Assembly (NCBI GenBank): GCA_030617485.1
Contig: JAUWVK010000012.1
Span: 1-18,624, forward strand
Direction of reading: 5' to 3'
Source of the DNA: Gammaproteobacteria bacterium
GTDB lineage: Bacteria > Pseudomonadota > Gammaproteobacteria > SZUA-152
DNA: 18,624 nt
Below are positions 1-7,368 of this stretch, one piece after another; the stretch's first letter is position 1, and the number at the start of each line of letters is the position of its first letter. The notes beneath the pieces are model-generated. The model did not search any database. It was not told the origin of the DNA and was given only the letters and a program-made list of their open reading frames with translations. Both the position numbers and the translations under genes were made by a program.

Positions 1-154
1 TGACAGCGGGATGCCAGGCAGGGATTTGTTTGAATGCCTCTTCTACCACCCAGTCTACTTGCAACTCTGGTATGGCGCGGTGAGCATCAGTAAGAGCGGG
101 TAAAACATGGAAAACGTCACCGAGAGATGATGTTTTGACTAACAGAATGCGCAT
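1..154 (-). CDS. waaC: Lipopolysaccharide heptosyltransferase I, N-terminal part (cut by window edge)
   Basis: Only the first 51 codons are present; the gene runs off the left edge. The minus-strand reading from the ATG at 154 begins MRILLVKTSSLGDVFHVL and continues with a LPALTDAHRAIP-like stretch and DWVVEEAF. This closely follows the start of E. coli WaaC (RfaC). The KTSSLGD segment is the glycine-containing N-terminal loop of GT9-family heptosyltransferases. The enzyme transfers the first L-glycero-D-manno-heptose from ADP-heptose to Kdo2-lipid A on the cytoplasmic face of the inner membrane. It starts 23 bases after the hldD stop on the same strand, so the two are very likely co-transcribed, and hldD supplies its sugar donor. 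The rest of the protein cannot be judged. Confidence 0.93.
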   Translation of the reverse strand, partial: MRILLVKTSSLGDVFHVLPALTDAHRAIPELQVDWVVEEAFKQIPAWHPAV

Positions 155-177
155 CGTTAGGTCCGTTAACCCCAGAC

Positions 178-1128
178 TTAATTGTTTAATATTTCCATGT
201 ATCTTTTTACACCTTCCTCGACACTTAAAAAGGGCTTATCGTACCCCGCTTCTCGAAGGGCAGTTATATCAGCCTCTGTAAAGCTTTGGTAACGACCTTT
301 AAGTTTTTCAGGGAAGGGAATGTATTCAATACTGCCAGTGTCGTGATGGCGAATGACCGCGTTAGCAACATCATTAAAGCTTTGGCTTTGGCCAGTCCCC
401 AGGTTGAAAATGCCAGATTTGTCAGGGTTTTGTAAAAACCACAAATTGACATCGACCACATCGGACACATAGACGAAGTCACGGTGTTGATCGCCATCCT
501 CATAACCATCACAGCCCTGAAACAGTTTAGGGTTTTCGCCAGCTTTAATTTGATTATTCAAGTGAAAGGCAACGCTGGACATGCCGCCTTTGTGTTGTTC
601 GCGTGGTCCGTAGACATTAAAGTAGCGAAAGCCGACTACCTGACTATTCATCTTTCCCTGTAAGCGTCGCACGTATTGGTCGAAAAGAAATTTCGAGTAT
701 CCGTAAACATTCAATGGCTGTTCAAATGAGCGCTCTTCCTTGAAGACCCTGCCTGCGCCATAGACCGACGCAGAGGAGGCATAGAGATAAGCGATGGAGT
801 GATCCAGGCAAAAATGCAGCAGAGTTTTGGAATATTCGTAATTATTTTCCATCATGAAACGTCCATCCCATTCAGTGGTAGAAGAACAGGCTCCTTCATG
901 CAGAATAGCGCTTATTTTGTTGGGTAATTTTTGGTTCTTTCGGACTCGCTCTATGAAGTCATCTTTGTCCAGGTAATCGGCAATTTCACAGTCGGCAATA
1001 TTTCGGAATTTGGTTCCGTCTTCCAGATCGTCTACGACAATGATGTCGGTGTGACCTTGCTCATTCAGGGTTTTAACCAAATTGCTGCCGATGAAGCCGG
1101 CGCCGCCAGTGACTATGATGGTATTCAT
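178..1128 (-). CDS. hldD: ADP-L-glycero-D-manno-heptose-6-epimerase HldD
   Basis: This 316-residue protein has the usual HldD length. It converts ADP-D-glycero-beta-D-manno-heptose to the L,D form used for the LPS inner core. It is an extended short-chain dehydrogenase: the Rossmann motif GGAGFIGS is at residues 8-15, the acidic VVDDLEDG loop near 31-38, and the catalytic YGYSK at 142-146 (Tyr142, Lys146). Lys180 in [15 protein letters not shown] matches the second catalytic lysine of E. coli HldD (Lys178). The gene is upstream of waaC with a 23-base gap, forming a heptose operon. The start is followed directly by the conserved [14 protein letters not shown]; the preceding Shine-Dalgarno sequence is weak. 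A possible -10 (TATACT, minus strand, about 1174-1179) lies upstream but lacks a clear -35. Confidence 0.97.
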   Translation of the reverse strand: MNTIIVTGGAGFIGSNLVKTLNEQGHTDIIVVDDLEDGTKFRNIADCEIADYLDKDDFIERVRKNQKLPNKISAILHEGACSSTTEWDGRFMMENNYEYSKTLLHFCLDHSIAYLYASSASVYGAGRVFKEERSFEQPLNVYGYSKFLFDQYVRRLQGKMNSQVVGFRYFNVYGPREQHKGGMSSVAFHLNNQIKAGENPKLFQGCDGYEDGDQHRDFVYVSDVVDVNLWFLQNPDKSGIFNLGTGQSQSFNDVANAVIRHHDTGSIEYIPFPEKLKGRYQSFTEADITALREAGYDKPFLSVEEGVKRYMEILNN

Positions 1129-1331
1129 GTGTTTTCGATCTCGATTATTGATATATAGGCCGTACGAAATACGAGTATATCAGGTTGATGATTGCGCTTG
1201 GAGGTTTGAGTGGCTGGCCTGGGAACATATTTATTCCATTTTTCACTGTAATTCATGGTGGCCAATATGAAGAATCTGGATCTTTCGATATAGAATTTTT
1301 AGTTCTGGGTTTATCAAGGAAGCTTTGCCTG

Positions 1332-2981
1332 TTATTTCCTCTTAATCTCCAGGTCATAATTTTTTCCATAAACCATCCGTTTTCGTTTTGTATAAGTGTT
1401 AGAGCTGAGGCTTCGGTTTTTGTGGATGACTTGTGATTCAACCCCCATTAAATCAGCTACAAAGTGAAAAACATCATCCAGTGTGAAGGGTTGTCTGAGA
1501 TTTTTTTGCATACTCATTATATGTTGAGGGCGTATTTGTCTATATGAGTCAGAAGCCCATACGATGAGGGGTATTTCGACCATAGGGGGTGTTACAGAAT
1601 CTGGGCCATGCCCAACAAAATCCCTGGAATCAAACACTTCTTCTCCGTGGTCTGCAAATAAAATAGAGGCAGCGATCTGGCCGTTTTGCCTGGATGTCTT
1701 TTTTAAAGTTCCCAGCATTTTAGTGATGATATTGTCGGTATATAACACGGAGTTGTCGTAGCTATTTACGTAATCAGTTTGTTGTGTAGACAGGTTCGAC
1801 TTATATCCTTTCGTATCGTTGTCTTTGAAGTGAGAGAAATTTTCTGGGTAACGATTATCGTACTGTAAATGGTTTCCCATTAGGTGGACGAAAATCGCCT
1901 TTCTCGGTGCATCGTCTTCTATGGCCTGAGTTACATAGGGTATTAAATAGCCGTCGTATCTTTTTGCGACAACGCCTTTGCGGTCATTGCTGATGAATTG
2001 GGTTTCGTCAGCCATGTGGGCGATAGCAGAAGTTGTTGGTCGAAGAGGTTGTTGGTTGGAAATCCACCAGGTTTTGAATCCGGCTTTGTTGGCAATATCA
2101 ATCATGCTTAAAGCATTGCCAGCAGATAAGTTATTGTCAGTGCTTTTTTGGGTGAGCATGTGGCGCAAGGATGACTGTGTTTGTACGTAGGGCGTAATTG
2201 CATTGTTAAATACAAGAAGCTCAGTGGAGAGTTTTGATAATTCGGGGGTGGTGTCTCGATGGTACCCGTATAGGCCCATGTGTTTTCTGGACAATGATTC
2301 TCCAATAACAATTAGATAAGTTTGTTTTTTTTCTTTTTGTCCAGGAGCCGCAGTAACTGGATTATTTGCAATAAATTCTTTCCGGTTCCTGGTTTCCTTT
2401 CCTACTGTTTCATGGCCTACATAAAAGGACTGTGACGTGCCAATAAACCCGGGTATGGTGTCAGCATATGAATTTAGAAATCCAATTCTGTGGATGGCGA
2501 CAGTTAGCATTAACGCTCCTAGCCAGACAATTATTTTTTCACCACGAGTTTTGTTGACAGGTATTTTGGTAATAGATAAGAAATAAATACTGGCGGCAAG
2601 ATAAAGGGTGAGTATCGACAGGTTCGTGAAAGATGCATAGGCGCTCAGGAATCCGACTGCTTCCTGGCTGTCAGTTAGGGCTATAGCTTCAAAGCTGGCA
2701 GGAGTGAATACTCCGCCAAACGTTACAGCATATAAAGTATCCATGCTGCCGGAGATTAAAAATATGGCTAACAAAGCATAAGGAATAATTTTTTTTCTAA
2801 GTAATAAAGCAAGCGCTAAAATAATAAAAAACCAGCCGATTCTGGAGTTGAGTTCAGAGCCTCTAACGAAATCAGAAAAGCTGTGTTCAATAAGTAATGG
2901 GAAAAATAGAACAAAAAATATGGAAAACGCGGGGTGCTCAAAAAGGAGTTTTGCGCGGATGGTAAGGCTATATTTATTCAT
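1332..2981 (-). CDS. Phosphoethanolamine transferase, CptA/EptC-like, inner-membrane sulfatase fold
   Basis: This 549-residue protein has about five hydrophobic segments in residues 15-180 followed by a periplasmic alkaline-phosphatase/sulfatase domain. IVIGESLSR at 224-232 supplies the metal ligand Glu228. FNNAIT(P)YVQT carries Thr268, which aligns with the nucleophilic Thr of the family: the Glu-to-Thr spacing of 40 equals that recalled for Neisseria EptA (240/280). FADHGEE at 442-448 supplies Asp444 and His445, and a GHG lies at 457-459. MGLYGYHRDTTPEL and VFNN resemble E. coli CptA more than EptA, so the likely acceptor is a core heptose phosphate rather than lipid A; that is inference. 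The gene stands alone on the minus strand beside hldD, divergent from hldE. A TATAAT box (minus strand, 3003-3008) lies 22 bases upstream of the start. Exact acceptor and symbol are left open. Confidence 0.88.
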   Translation of the reverse strand: MNKYSLTIRAKLLFEHPAFSIFFVLFFPLLIEHSFSDFVRGSELNSRIGWFFIILALALLLRKKIIPYALLAIFLISGSMDTLYAVTFGGVFTPASFEAIALTDSQEAVGFLSAYASFTNLSILTLYLAASIYFLSITKIPVNKTRGEKIIVWLGALMLTVAIHRIGFLNSYADTIPGFIGTSQSFYVGHETVGKETRNRKEFIANNPVTAAPGQKEKKQTYLIVIGESLSRKHMGLYGYHRDTTPELSKLSTELLVFNNAITPYVQTQSSLRHMLTQKSTDNNLSAGNALSMIDIANKAGFKTWWISNQQPLRPTTSAIAHMADETQFISNDRKGVVAKRYDGYLIPYVTQAIEDDAPRKAIFVHLMGNHLQYDNRYPENFSHFKDNDTKGYKSNLSTQQTDYVNSYDNSVLYTDNIITKMLGTLKKTSRQNGQIAASILFADHGEEVFDSRDFVGHGPDSVTPPMVEIPLIVWASDSYRQIRPQHIMSMQKNLRQPFTLDDVFHFVADLMGVESQVIHKNRSLSSNTYTKRKRMVYGKNYDLEIKRK

Positions 2982-3002
2982 GTTGCTAACAAATAGTTAC
3001 TT

Positions 3003-3008
3003 ATTATA
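3003..3008 (-). promoter_or_regulatory. Candidate -10 box for the phosphoethanolamine transferase gene
   Basis: The minus strand reads TATAAT, a perfect sigma-70 -10 hexamer, 22 bases upstream of the ATG at 2981. No good -35 is visible at 16-18 bases, so this is tentative. The same bases overlap a plus-strand -10 candidate (TATAGT at 3005-3010), so the two directions may compete. Confidence 0.4.
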
Positions 3009-3016
3009 GTGGGGGC

Positions 3017-3111
3017 TAAAAACTATCCAGAGTTTAGAGTCTCAGGTGAGAAAAGACACTAAATATTTATGTGATCCAGGGTGGTAGCCTCGCTGCACCC
3101 TGCTGTTTTTT
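3017..3111 (+). ncRNA. Candidate small RNA between the eptC-like gene and hldE
   Basis: A plus-strand promoter-like pair, TTGCTA (2983-2988) and TATAGT (3005-3010) with a 16-base spacer, is followed about 100 bases later by a strong intrinsic terminator. In between is a foldable stem: TTTAG (3033-3037) with CTAAA (3059-3063) and GTC with GAC inside it. No plus-strand gene precedes this terminator, which suggests it ends a short transcript of its own. An alternative is an attenuated leader of hldE. There is no experimental or family support. Confidence 0.35.
3077..3111 (+). terminator. Intrinsic terminator, plus-strand orientation, in a divergent intergenic region
   Basis: Stem CAGGGTG (3077-3083) pairs with CACCCTG (3096-3102). 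The helix extends inward as TAGC/GCTG after a one-base bulge. It is followed by CTG and six T (3106-3111). The unusual point is its position: it points toward hldE and has no plus-strand gene upstream. Confidence 0.65.
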
Positions 3112-3214
3112 GTGCCCCATTTGTTCAATGGTATTTTGGTGTAGCTATCAGAACTAATCGAATCATTGGACAGTATATTTAATGAAAAGTGCTGTTCCCG
3201 GGATAGTCGGGCAG

Positions 3215-3242
3215 TTCTGATCTAAAGGGTGTGTGGTATGAT
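3215..3242 (+). promoter_or_regulatory. Candidate extended -10 promoter of hldE
   Basis: TGGTATGAT (3234-3242) is an extended -10 element with TATGAT at 3237-3242. A weak -35 (TTCTGA, 3215-3220) sits 16 bases before it. It would give a leader of roughly 30 bases before the ATG at 3276. Confidence 0.4.
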
Positions 3243-3275
3243 GAGCGTTGTTTTTTTCAGGGCAGGCACAACACA

Positions 3276-4712
3276 ATGAAGCAACATCTCTCAGGCTTGG
3301 CAGCGGCGCGGGTGGTCGTGATAGGTGACTTGATGCTCGATCGTTACTGGTCTGGCAGTACGTCACGTATTTCTCCTGAGGCGCCGGTTCCAGTGGTTAG
3401 AGTGGAAGATTTTCAGGAGCAAGCGGGTGGTGCTGCCAATGTGGTTTTGAACATCACGGCTATGGGTGGGAAGGCGCTTATTGCCGGAGTGATTGGTAGT
3501 GATGAGGCTGGAGATACCCTGGAGCAGCTGCTACAGGGCGAAGCCAATGTGGATAGTTTGTTGAAGCGGACAACTCTCGCGCCAACCATTACCAAATTGC
3601 GAGTGTTGAGCCGGCATCAACAGCTCATCCGTCTGGATTTCGAAAGTGGCGCTGCCGAACACTATCACCTGGATGCCATAGCAGATTTGCAGCAGCACCT
3701 GGCAGATGCGCACGTGGTGGTGTTGTCTGATTACGGTAAGGGCGTTTTGTCGCAACCGCAGGACATTATTCAGGCGGCACGCGCCCTAGGTAAACCCGTA
3801 CTGGTAGATCCCAAGCGCCATGATTTTGAGGCTTATGCAGGCGCCAGTCTGATTACACCCAACATGAGTGAGTTTGAGGCAGTGGTTGGCTCATGCCGTG
3901 ATAACGACGACCTGGCAGCGAAGGCTGAAAATTTAATGCAGTCACACCAGATTGAGGCTTTATTGGTAACTCGCAGCGAAGAAGGTATGAGCTTGCTTCG
4001 ACGCGGTCTCACTCCGGTTCATATTCCAGCTCAGGCATTAGAGGTTTTTGACGTAACCGGTGCGGGGGATACAGTGATCGCCGCTATGGCAGTCGCTATT
4101 GCCAGTGGCCTGGAGCTGGATGAGGCGGCCCATATTGCTAACGTTGCCGCAGGCATTGTGGTCGGTAAACTGGGTGCCGCTACGGTTAGTGTTCCTGAGT
4201 TGCGTCGAGCCCTGGATGTCATGGAGGAGCAGCATAACGGGGTGGTAAACGAAAAAATGCTTCTGGAAGCGGTGGCAGACGCCCACGACCATGGCGAAAC
4301 AGTGGTCATGACAAACGGTTGCTTCGATATTCTCCACGCAGGACATGTGCATTATCTGGAACAGGCTCGGCGTCTTGGTGATCGGCTGGTGGTTGCGGTC
4401 AATGATGACGAATCGGTGCGGCGACTTAAGGGGGCTACTCGCCCAATCATTCCACAAAAAGAACGCATGGAAGTTTTAGCGGGGCTGGCAGCTGTGGACT
4501 GGGTAGTGCCTTTTTCGGAAGACACGCCTGAGCGCCTAATTTGTGAGGTGCGCCCTGACGTTTTGGTGAAAGGTGGTGACTATACTCCTGAGCAGGTGGC
4601 CGGCAATCAATGTGCCGGAGAGACTAAAATACTGAGTTTTATCGAAGGTTGCTCCACCAGTAATATTATCGACACTATCTCCAAAATCGCGCAAAAAACG
4701 GACGATGGTTAA
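3276..4712 (+). CDS. hldE: Bifunctional heptose 7-phosphate kinase / heptose 1-phosphate adenylyltransferase HldE
   Basis: HldE makes ADP-D,D-heptose, the substrate of HldD. The N-terminal domain is a PfkB/ribokinase-type kinase (about residues 1-320). It shows GDLMLDRYWSG near the start, GGAANV, and the DVTGAGD signature at 259-265 with the catalytic Asp. The C-terminal nucleotidyltransferase domain (about 335-478) shows TNGCFDILHAGH, with the HxGH-type motif at 354-357. The start was set at 3276 (MKQHLSGLAAARVVVIGD), giving 478 residues against 477 in E. coli. The in-frame ATG at 3231 would overlap the -10 candidate and add 15 residues not expected in the family. It is followed after 35 bases by the PAP2-WaaA gene on the same strand, so the two may form an operon. 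Confidence 0.96.
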   Translation: MKQHLSGLAAARVVVIGDLMLDRYWSGSTSRISPEAPVPVVRVEDFQEQAGGAANVVLNITAMGGKALIAGVIGSDEAGDTLEQLLQGEANVDSLLKRTTLAPTITKLRVLSRHQQLIRLDFESGAAEHYHLDAIADLQQHLADAHVVVLSDYGKGVLSQPQDIIQAARALGKPVLVDPKRHDFEAYAGASLITPNMSEFEAVVGSCRDNDDLAAKAENLMQSHQIEALLVTRSEEGMSLLRRGLTPVHIPAQALEVFDVTGAGDTVIAAMAVAIASGLELDEAAHIANVAAGIVVGKLGAATVSVPELRRALDVMEEQHNGVVNEKMLLEAVADAHDHGETVVMTNGCFDILHAGHVHYLEQARRLGDRLVVAVNDDESVRRLKGATRPIIPQKERMEVLAGLAAVDWVVPFSEDTPERLICEVRPDVLVKGGDYTPEQVAGNQCAGETKILSFIEGCSTSNIIDTISKIAQKTDDG

Positions 4713-4747
4713 TTTTCCCCCCAGGTTAGCAGTGCTTTCTATCGAAC

Positions 4748-6628
4748 ATGGATGAATGGATTCTACTTGGAGTTAACCAGGGCTGGGTTCACCCCTGGCT
4801 GGATGCTTTCTTCGGATGGGTTTCCCAGAAGCCAACTTTTTCACATCCTTTATTACTAATCATCCTTTTATTTCTCATTAAAGACTGGGGCCGTTCAGGC
4901 CTGCGTTTATGGTTTCTTCTTATTCTTTTCATCGGCCTTGGCGATATGTTTGGCAATTTTCTCAAACATCTTATTTTACAGCCGCGACCCTGTGCAGAAC
5001 TTCAGGACAGTGTTCGTTTGGTAATGGAACCCTTTAATGTGGGTTGCAGTTTTACGCCACATGGCATGCCCTCCAATCATGCGCTTAACTTTTTTCTCAC
5101 GGCGAGCTTCCTGGGCGTAGCCTTACGTTCGTGGCGATGGGGTATTAGTTTTGGCTTAATCGCTATTACAGTTGCGGTATCGCGCGTTTACCTTGGGGTG
5201 CATTACCCCAGTCAGGTTTTGGCAGGTGCGATAGTCGGTACCTTGCTGGGAAGTTTTGTAGCCATAGCGGTATTACGTTGTTCACCGATAGCGAGATGGC
5301 TGAGAATGTCGGCTCGTAAAGATAAAACCGGTTTGTATATCCGTTTTCTTTACAGTCTAATTCTCTACGTATCTGTGCCACTTGTATTGCTGAGATTGTT
5401 GTGGCGCGGCAGATTAAATCACGATTACTGGTTTCGCTGGCCAGAACGTTTTGGCTGGTTCAAAACACCTTCCTTGAGTAAGCCCATCTGGATTCATGCA
5501 GTATCAGTGGGTGAGGTACAGGCAGCATTACCTCTAATTCACGAGCTACAAAGCCGTTATCCAAATCGCTCAATCATTGTTACCACAACGACTCCAACAG
5601 GTTCCAGTCGTGTGCGAGCAGAGTTTGGCGACGCCGTATTTCATGTCTATATGCCTTATGACTTACCTGGCGCTGTTGAGCGTTTTCTTGAGCGGGTTAA
5701 GCCAGAGTTTGTGTTGATCATGGAAACGGAGTTATGGCCAAACCTGTTTTATCAATGCCGACAACGGGATATTCCCCTGGTGGTAGCGAACGCACGGCTC
5801 TCGCCGCCTAGCATGGAAGGTTATCGTCGACTTAGTTCGCTGACATCAATCACTCTTCAGCAGGTGGATTTAATCGCTGCTCAGAGTGCTGCTGATGCTG
5901 ATCGTTTTAATACCCTGGGTATGCCACCGGAAAAAATTACGGTAACGGGCAGTATAAAATTTGATTTAAACATCCCGGATACGATTCACGAACAGGGTAA
6001 GAGTTTACGCCAGTCTTTTGGTGAAGGACTGTCAGGTGAACAACGACCAGTATGGATAGCAGCCAGTACCCACGAAGGTGAAGATGAAAAAATACTGGAA
6101 GCGTTTACAATCGTACGAGAAAAAGTCCCCGGTGTTTTGTTAATGCTTGTACCGCGTCACCCGGAAAGGTTTTCCACCGTGGCGACTTTGTGTGAAAAAG
6201 CAGGGTTTAACGTGGTTCGTCGTACCGAAGAAAAAACCTGTGACTCAAATGTTCAGGTATTCGTGGGTGATACATTAGGGGAAATGTTGCTGTTTTTTGC
6301 CGCAGCCGATGTTGCTTTCGTGGGTGGTAGTCTGGTGCCGACGGGTGGGCATAATGTGTTGGAGCCAGCAGCTCTTGGGTTGCCCGTTTTAACTGGGTCG
6401 CACATGTTTAATTTCGCAGAAATTAGTAAAGCTATGTGTGAGGCTGGTGCTCTACAACAGGTGGAAAATGGCGAGCAATTGGCCGCAGCAGTGGTTGATT
6501 TGTTATTGCATCCTGAAACTCGTCAAACAATGGGCGAGCAAGGCAAAAAATTAGTCGCAGAAAATCGTGGCAGTCTTGAGAGGTTGCTAGGGTTGGTAAA
6601 GCCTTATTTGGAAAATAATCGGAAATGA
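4748..6628 (+). CDS. waaA: PAP2-family phosphatase fused to Kdo transferase (WaaA)
   Basis: This is a 626-residue fusion. Residues 1-180 are a PAP2/acid-phosphatase membrane domain with about five membrane segments and the three signature motifs: K73-(x6)-RP (80-81), PSNH at 108-111, and SR (145-146)-(x5)-H152. The final Asp of motif 3 is Gln156 here. Residues 197-626 are a complete Kdo transferase. They open with the anchor helix and RWPERFGWF, as at the E. coli WaaA N terminus. They include SVGE (253-256; Glu256 equals the proposed general base), ETELWPN (326-332), GSIKFD, STHEGED, PRHPERF, and the CMP-Kdo-binding GGSLVPTGGHNVLEPA (526-541). WaaA adds Kdo to lipid IVA on the cytoplasmic face; PAP2 enzymes usually remove lipid-linked phosphate on the outer face. 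The frame is open throughout. An in-frame ATG at 5306 could give WaaA alone. The Shine-Dalgarno sequence before 4748 is poor. Confidence 0.94.
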   Translation: MDEWILLGVNQGWVHPWLDAFFGWVSQKPTFSHPLLLIILLFLIKDWGRSGLRLWFLLILFIGLGDMFGNFLKHLILQPRPCAELQDSVRLVMEPFNVGCSFTPHGMPSNHALNFFLTASFLGVALRSWRWGISFGLIAITVAVSRVYLGVHYPSQVLAGAIVGTLLGSFVAIAVLRCSPIARWLRMSARKDKTGLYIRFLYSLILYVSVPLVLLRLLWRGRLNHDYWFRWPERFGWFKTPSLSKPIWIHAVSVGEVQAALPLIHELQSRYPNRSIIVTTTTPTGSSRVRAEFGDAVFHVYMPYDLPGAVERFLERVKPEFVLIMETELWPNLFYQCRQRDIPLVVANARLSPPSMEGYRRLSSLTSITLQQVDLIAAQSAADADRFNTLGMPPEKITVTGSIKFDLNIPDTIHEQGKSLRQSFGEGLSGEQRPVWIAASTHEGEDEKILEAFTIVREKVPGVLLMLVPRHPERFSTVATLCEKAGFNVVRRTEEKTCDSNVQVFVGDTLGEMLLFFAAADVAFVGGSLVPTGGHNVLEPAALGLPVLTGSHMFNFAEISKAMCEAGALQQVENGEQLAAAVVDLLLHPETRQTMGEQGKKLVAENRGSLERLLGLVKPYLENNRK

Positions 6629-6724
6629 TATTATTTTCCTCAGAGACCGCTTTATACTGAAAGTGGACGTTTAGGTGCAGACAACAATCAGATACACTTG
6701 ACCCAAAGCAGCCATTCGCTAGGT

Positions 6725-6750
6725 TCGCCTGGTTGCCATTAGTCAGGCGA
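6725..6750. repeat. Inverted repeat downstream of waaA
   Basis: TCGCCTG (6725-6731) pairs with CAGGCGA (6744-6750) around a 12-base loop. A pyrimidine-rich CTTTTTCC run follows about 18 bases later. It could be a weak or factor-assisted terminator for the hldE-waaA unit, but the T-run is too distant for a standard intrinsic terminator. Confidence 0.35.
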
Positions 6751-6801
6751 CACTTATATTCCCGTAGTCTTTTTCCTACAAAATACCCACAAATTTTCGT
6801 C

Positions 6802-6848
6802 TATAATTACTGGTATCAATATGATAATAGGGTTAACTCTTAGTTAAC
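6802..6848 (+). promoter_or_regulatory. Candidate promoter and operator upstream of the VanZ-like gene
   Basis: A perfect TATAAT lies at 6802-6807 with no clear -35. Just downstream GTTAAC occurs twice (6832-6837 and 6843-6848), separated by five bases. Because GTTAAC is its own reverse complement, the pair forms a symmetric site that could bind a repressor between the transcription start and the coding region. Confidence 0.35.
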
Positions 6849-6886
6849 AGTAATAGTCTGGGTATGGTTTGAAATGGGGTTTCGAG

Positions 6887-7366
6887 ATGAACAGGCGGCT
6901 CGAAGTTTTGCAAATAGCTGTGGCCATTGGGGTTTTGGCCATCGGGGTACTTGTATACCTGCTTGATCGCCAACCTGGCAGCGTCTACTTTATACCTGAC
7001 TGGATTTCTCTGGCAAATAACCTCAGTCCTATTTTCGGACAGATCGGCCATCACTTACCCACCTTTGTTCATGTCTACGCCTTTATCCTGTTGACAGTAG
7101 TTGTTGCAGTGCCAGCTATAAGCAAACTCGTTCCAGTCTGTCTGGCCTGGTTTGCCATCGACAGTCTGTTTGAGGTTGCCCAGTTAAACCCGATTGCGCA
7201 ATGGATCGGAAGTCACACTCCCATATGGTTTAGCGGTATCCCGTTTCTCGACAATACCGCTGATTATTTTCTGAGTGGTACATTTGACATGCTCGATCTC
7301 CTCTCCATTGCCACAGGTGCGCTCGTTGCCTACCTGACCATTGTAATTAGCACAAGGAGGGCCTAG
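6887..7366 (+). CDS. Small VanZ-like integral membrane protein
   Basis: About 159 residues from the ATG at 6887 (MNRRLEVLQ); an in-frame ATG at 6869 would add six residues, and neither has a strong Shine-Dalgarno sequence. Four hydrophobic segments are visible: near the N terminus, then FVHVYAFILLTVVVAVPAI, LVPVCLAWFAIDSLFEVAQ, and the C-terminal LLSIATGALVAYLTIVI. The pattern FEVAQ followed by GTFDMLDLLSIATGALVAY resembles the conserved end of VanZ-like proteins, where an E..Q pair precedes a D..D..N..G helix. That is a recalled pattern and the function of the family is poorly known. It is followed by a strong AGGAGGG ribosome site and a secreted protein gene only two bases past its stop, so the two genes are translated from one mRNA. 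Confidence 0.7.
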   Translation: MNRRLEVLQIAVAIGVLAIGVLVYLLDRQPGSVYFIPDWISLANNLSPIFGQIGHHLPTFVHVYAFILLTVVVAVPAISKLVPVCLAWFAIDSLFEVAQLNPIAQWIGSHTPIWFSGIPFLDNTADYFLSGTFDMLDLLSIATGALVAYLTIVISTRRA

Positions 7367-7368
7367 AA

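Noticed and set aside
2285..2310. Apparent loss of the Thr nucleophile in GESLSR of the phosphoethanolamine transferase
   Set aside because: In this family the GE Glu is a metal ligand; the nucleophile lies about 40 residues on, and Thr268 is present at that spacing.
4031..4457. Minus-strand open frames inside hldE
   Set aside because: Shadow frames of a well-conserved gene; composition is low complexity and no ribosome sites.
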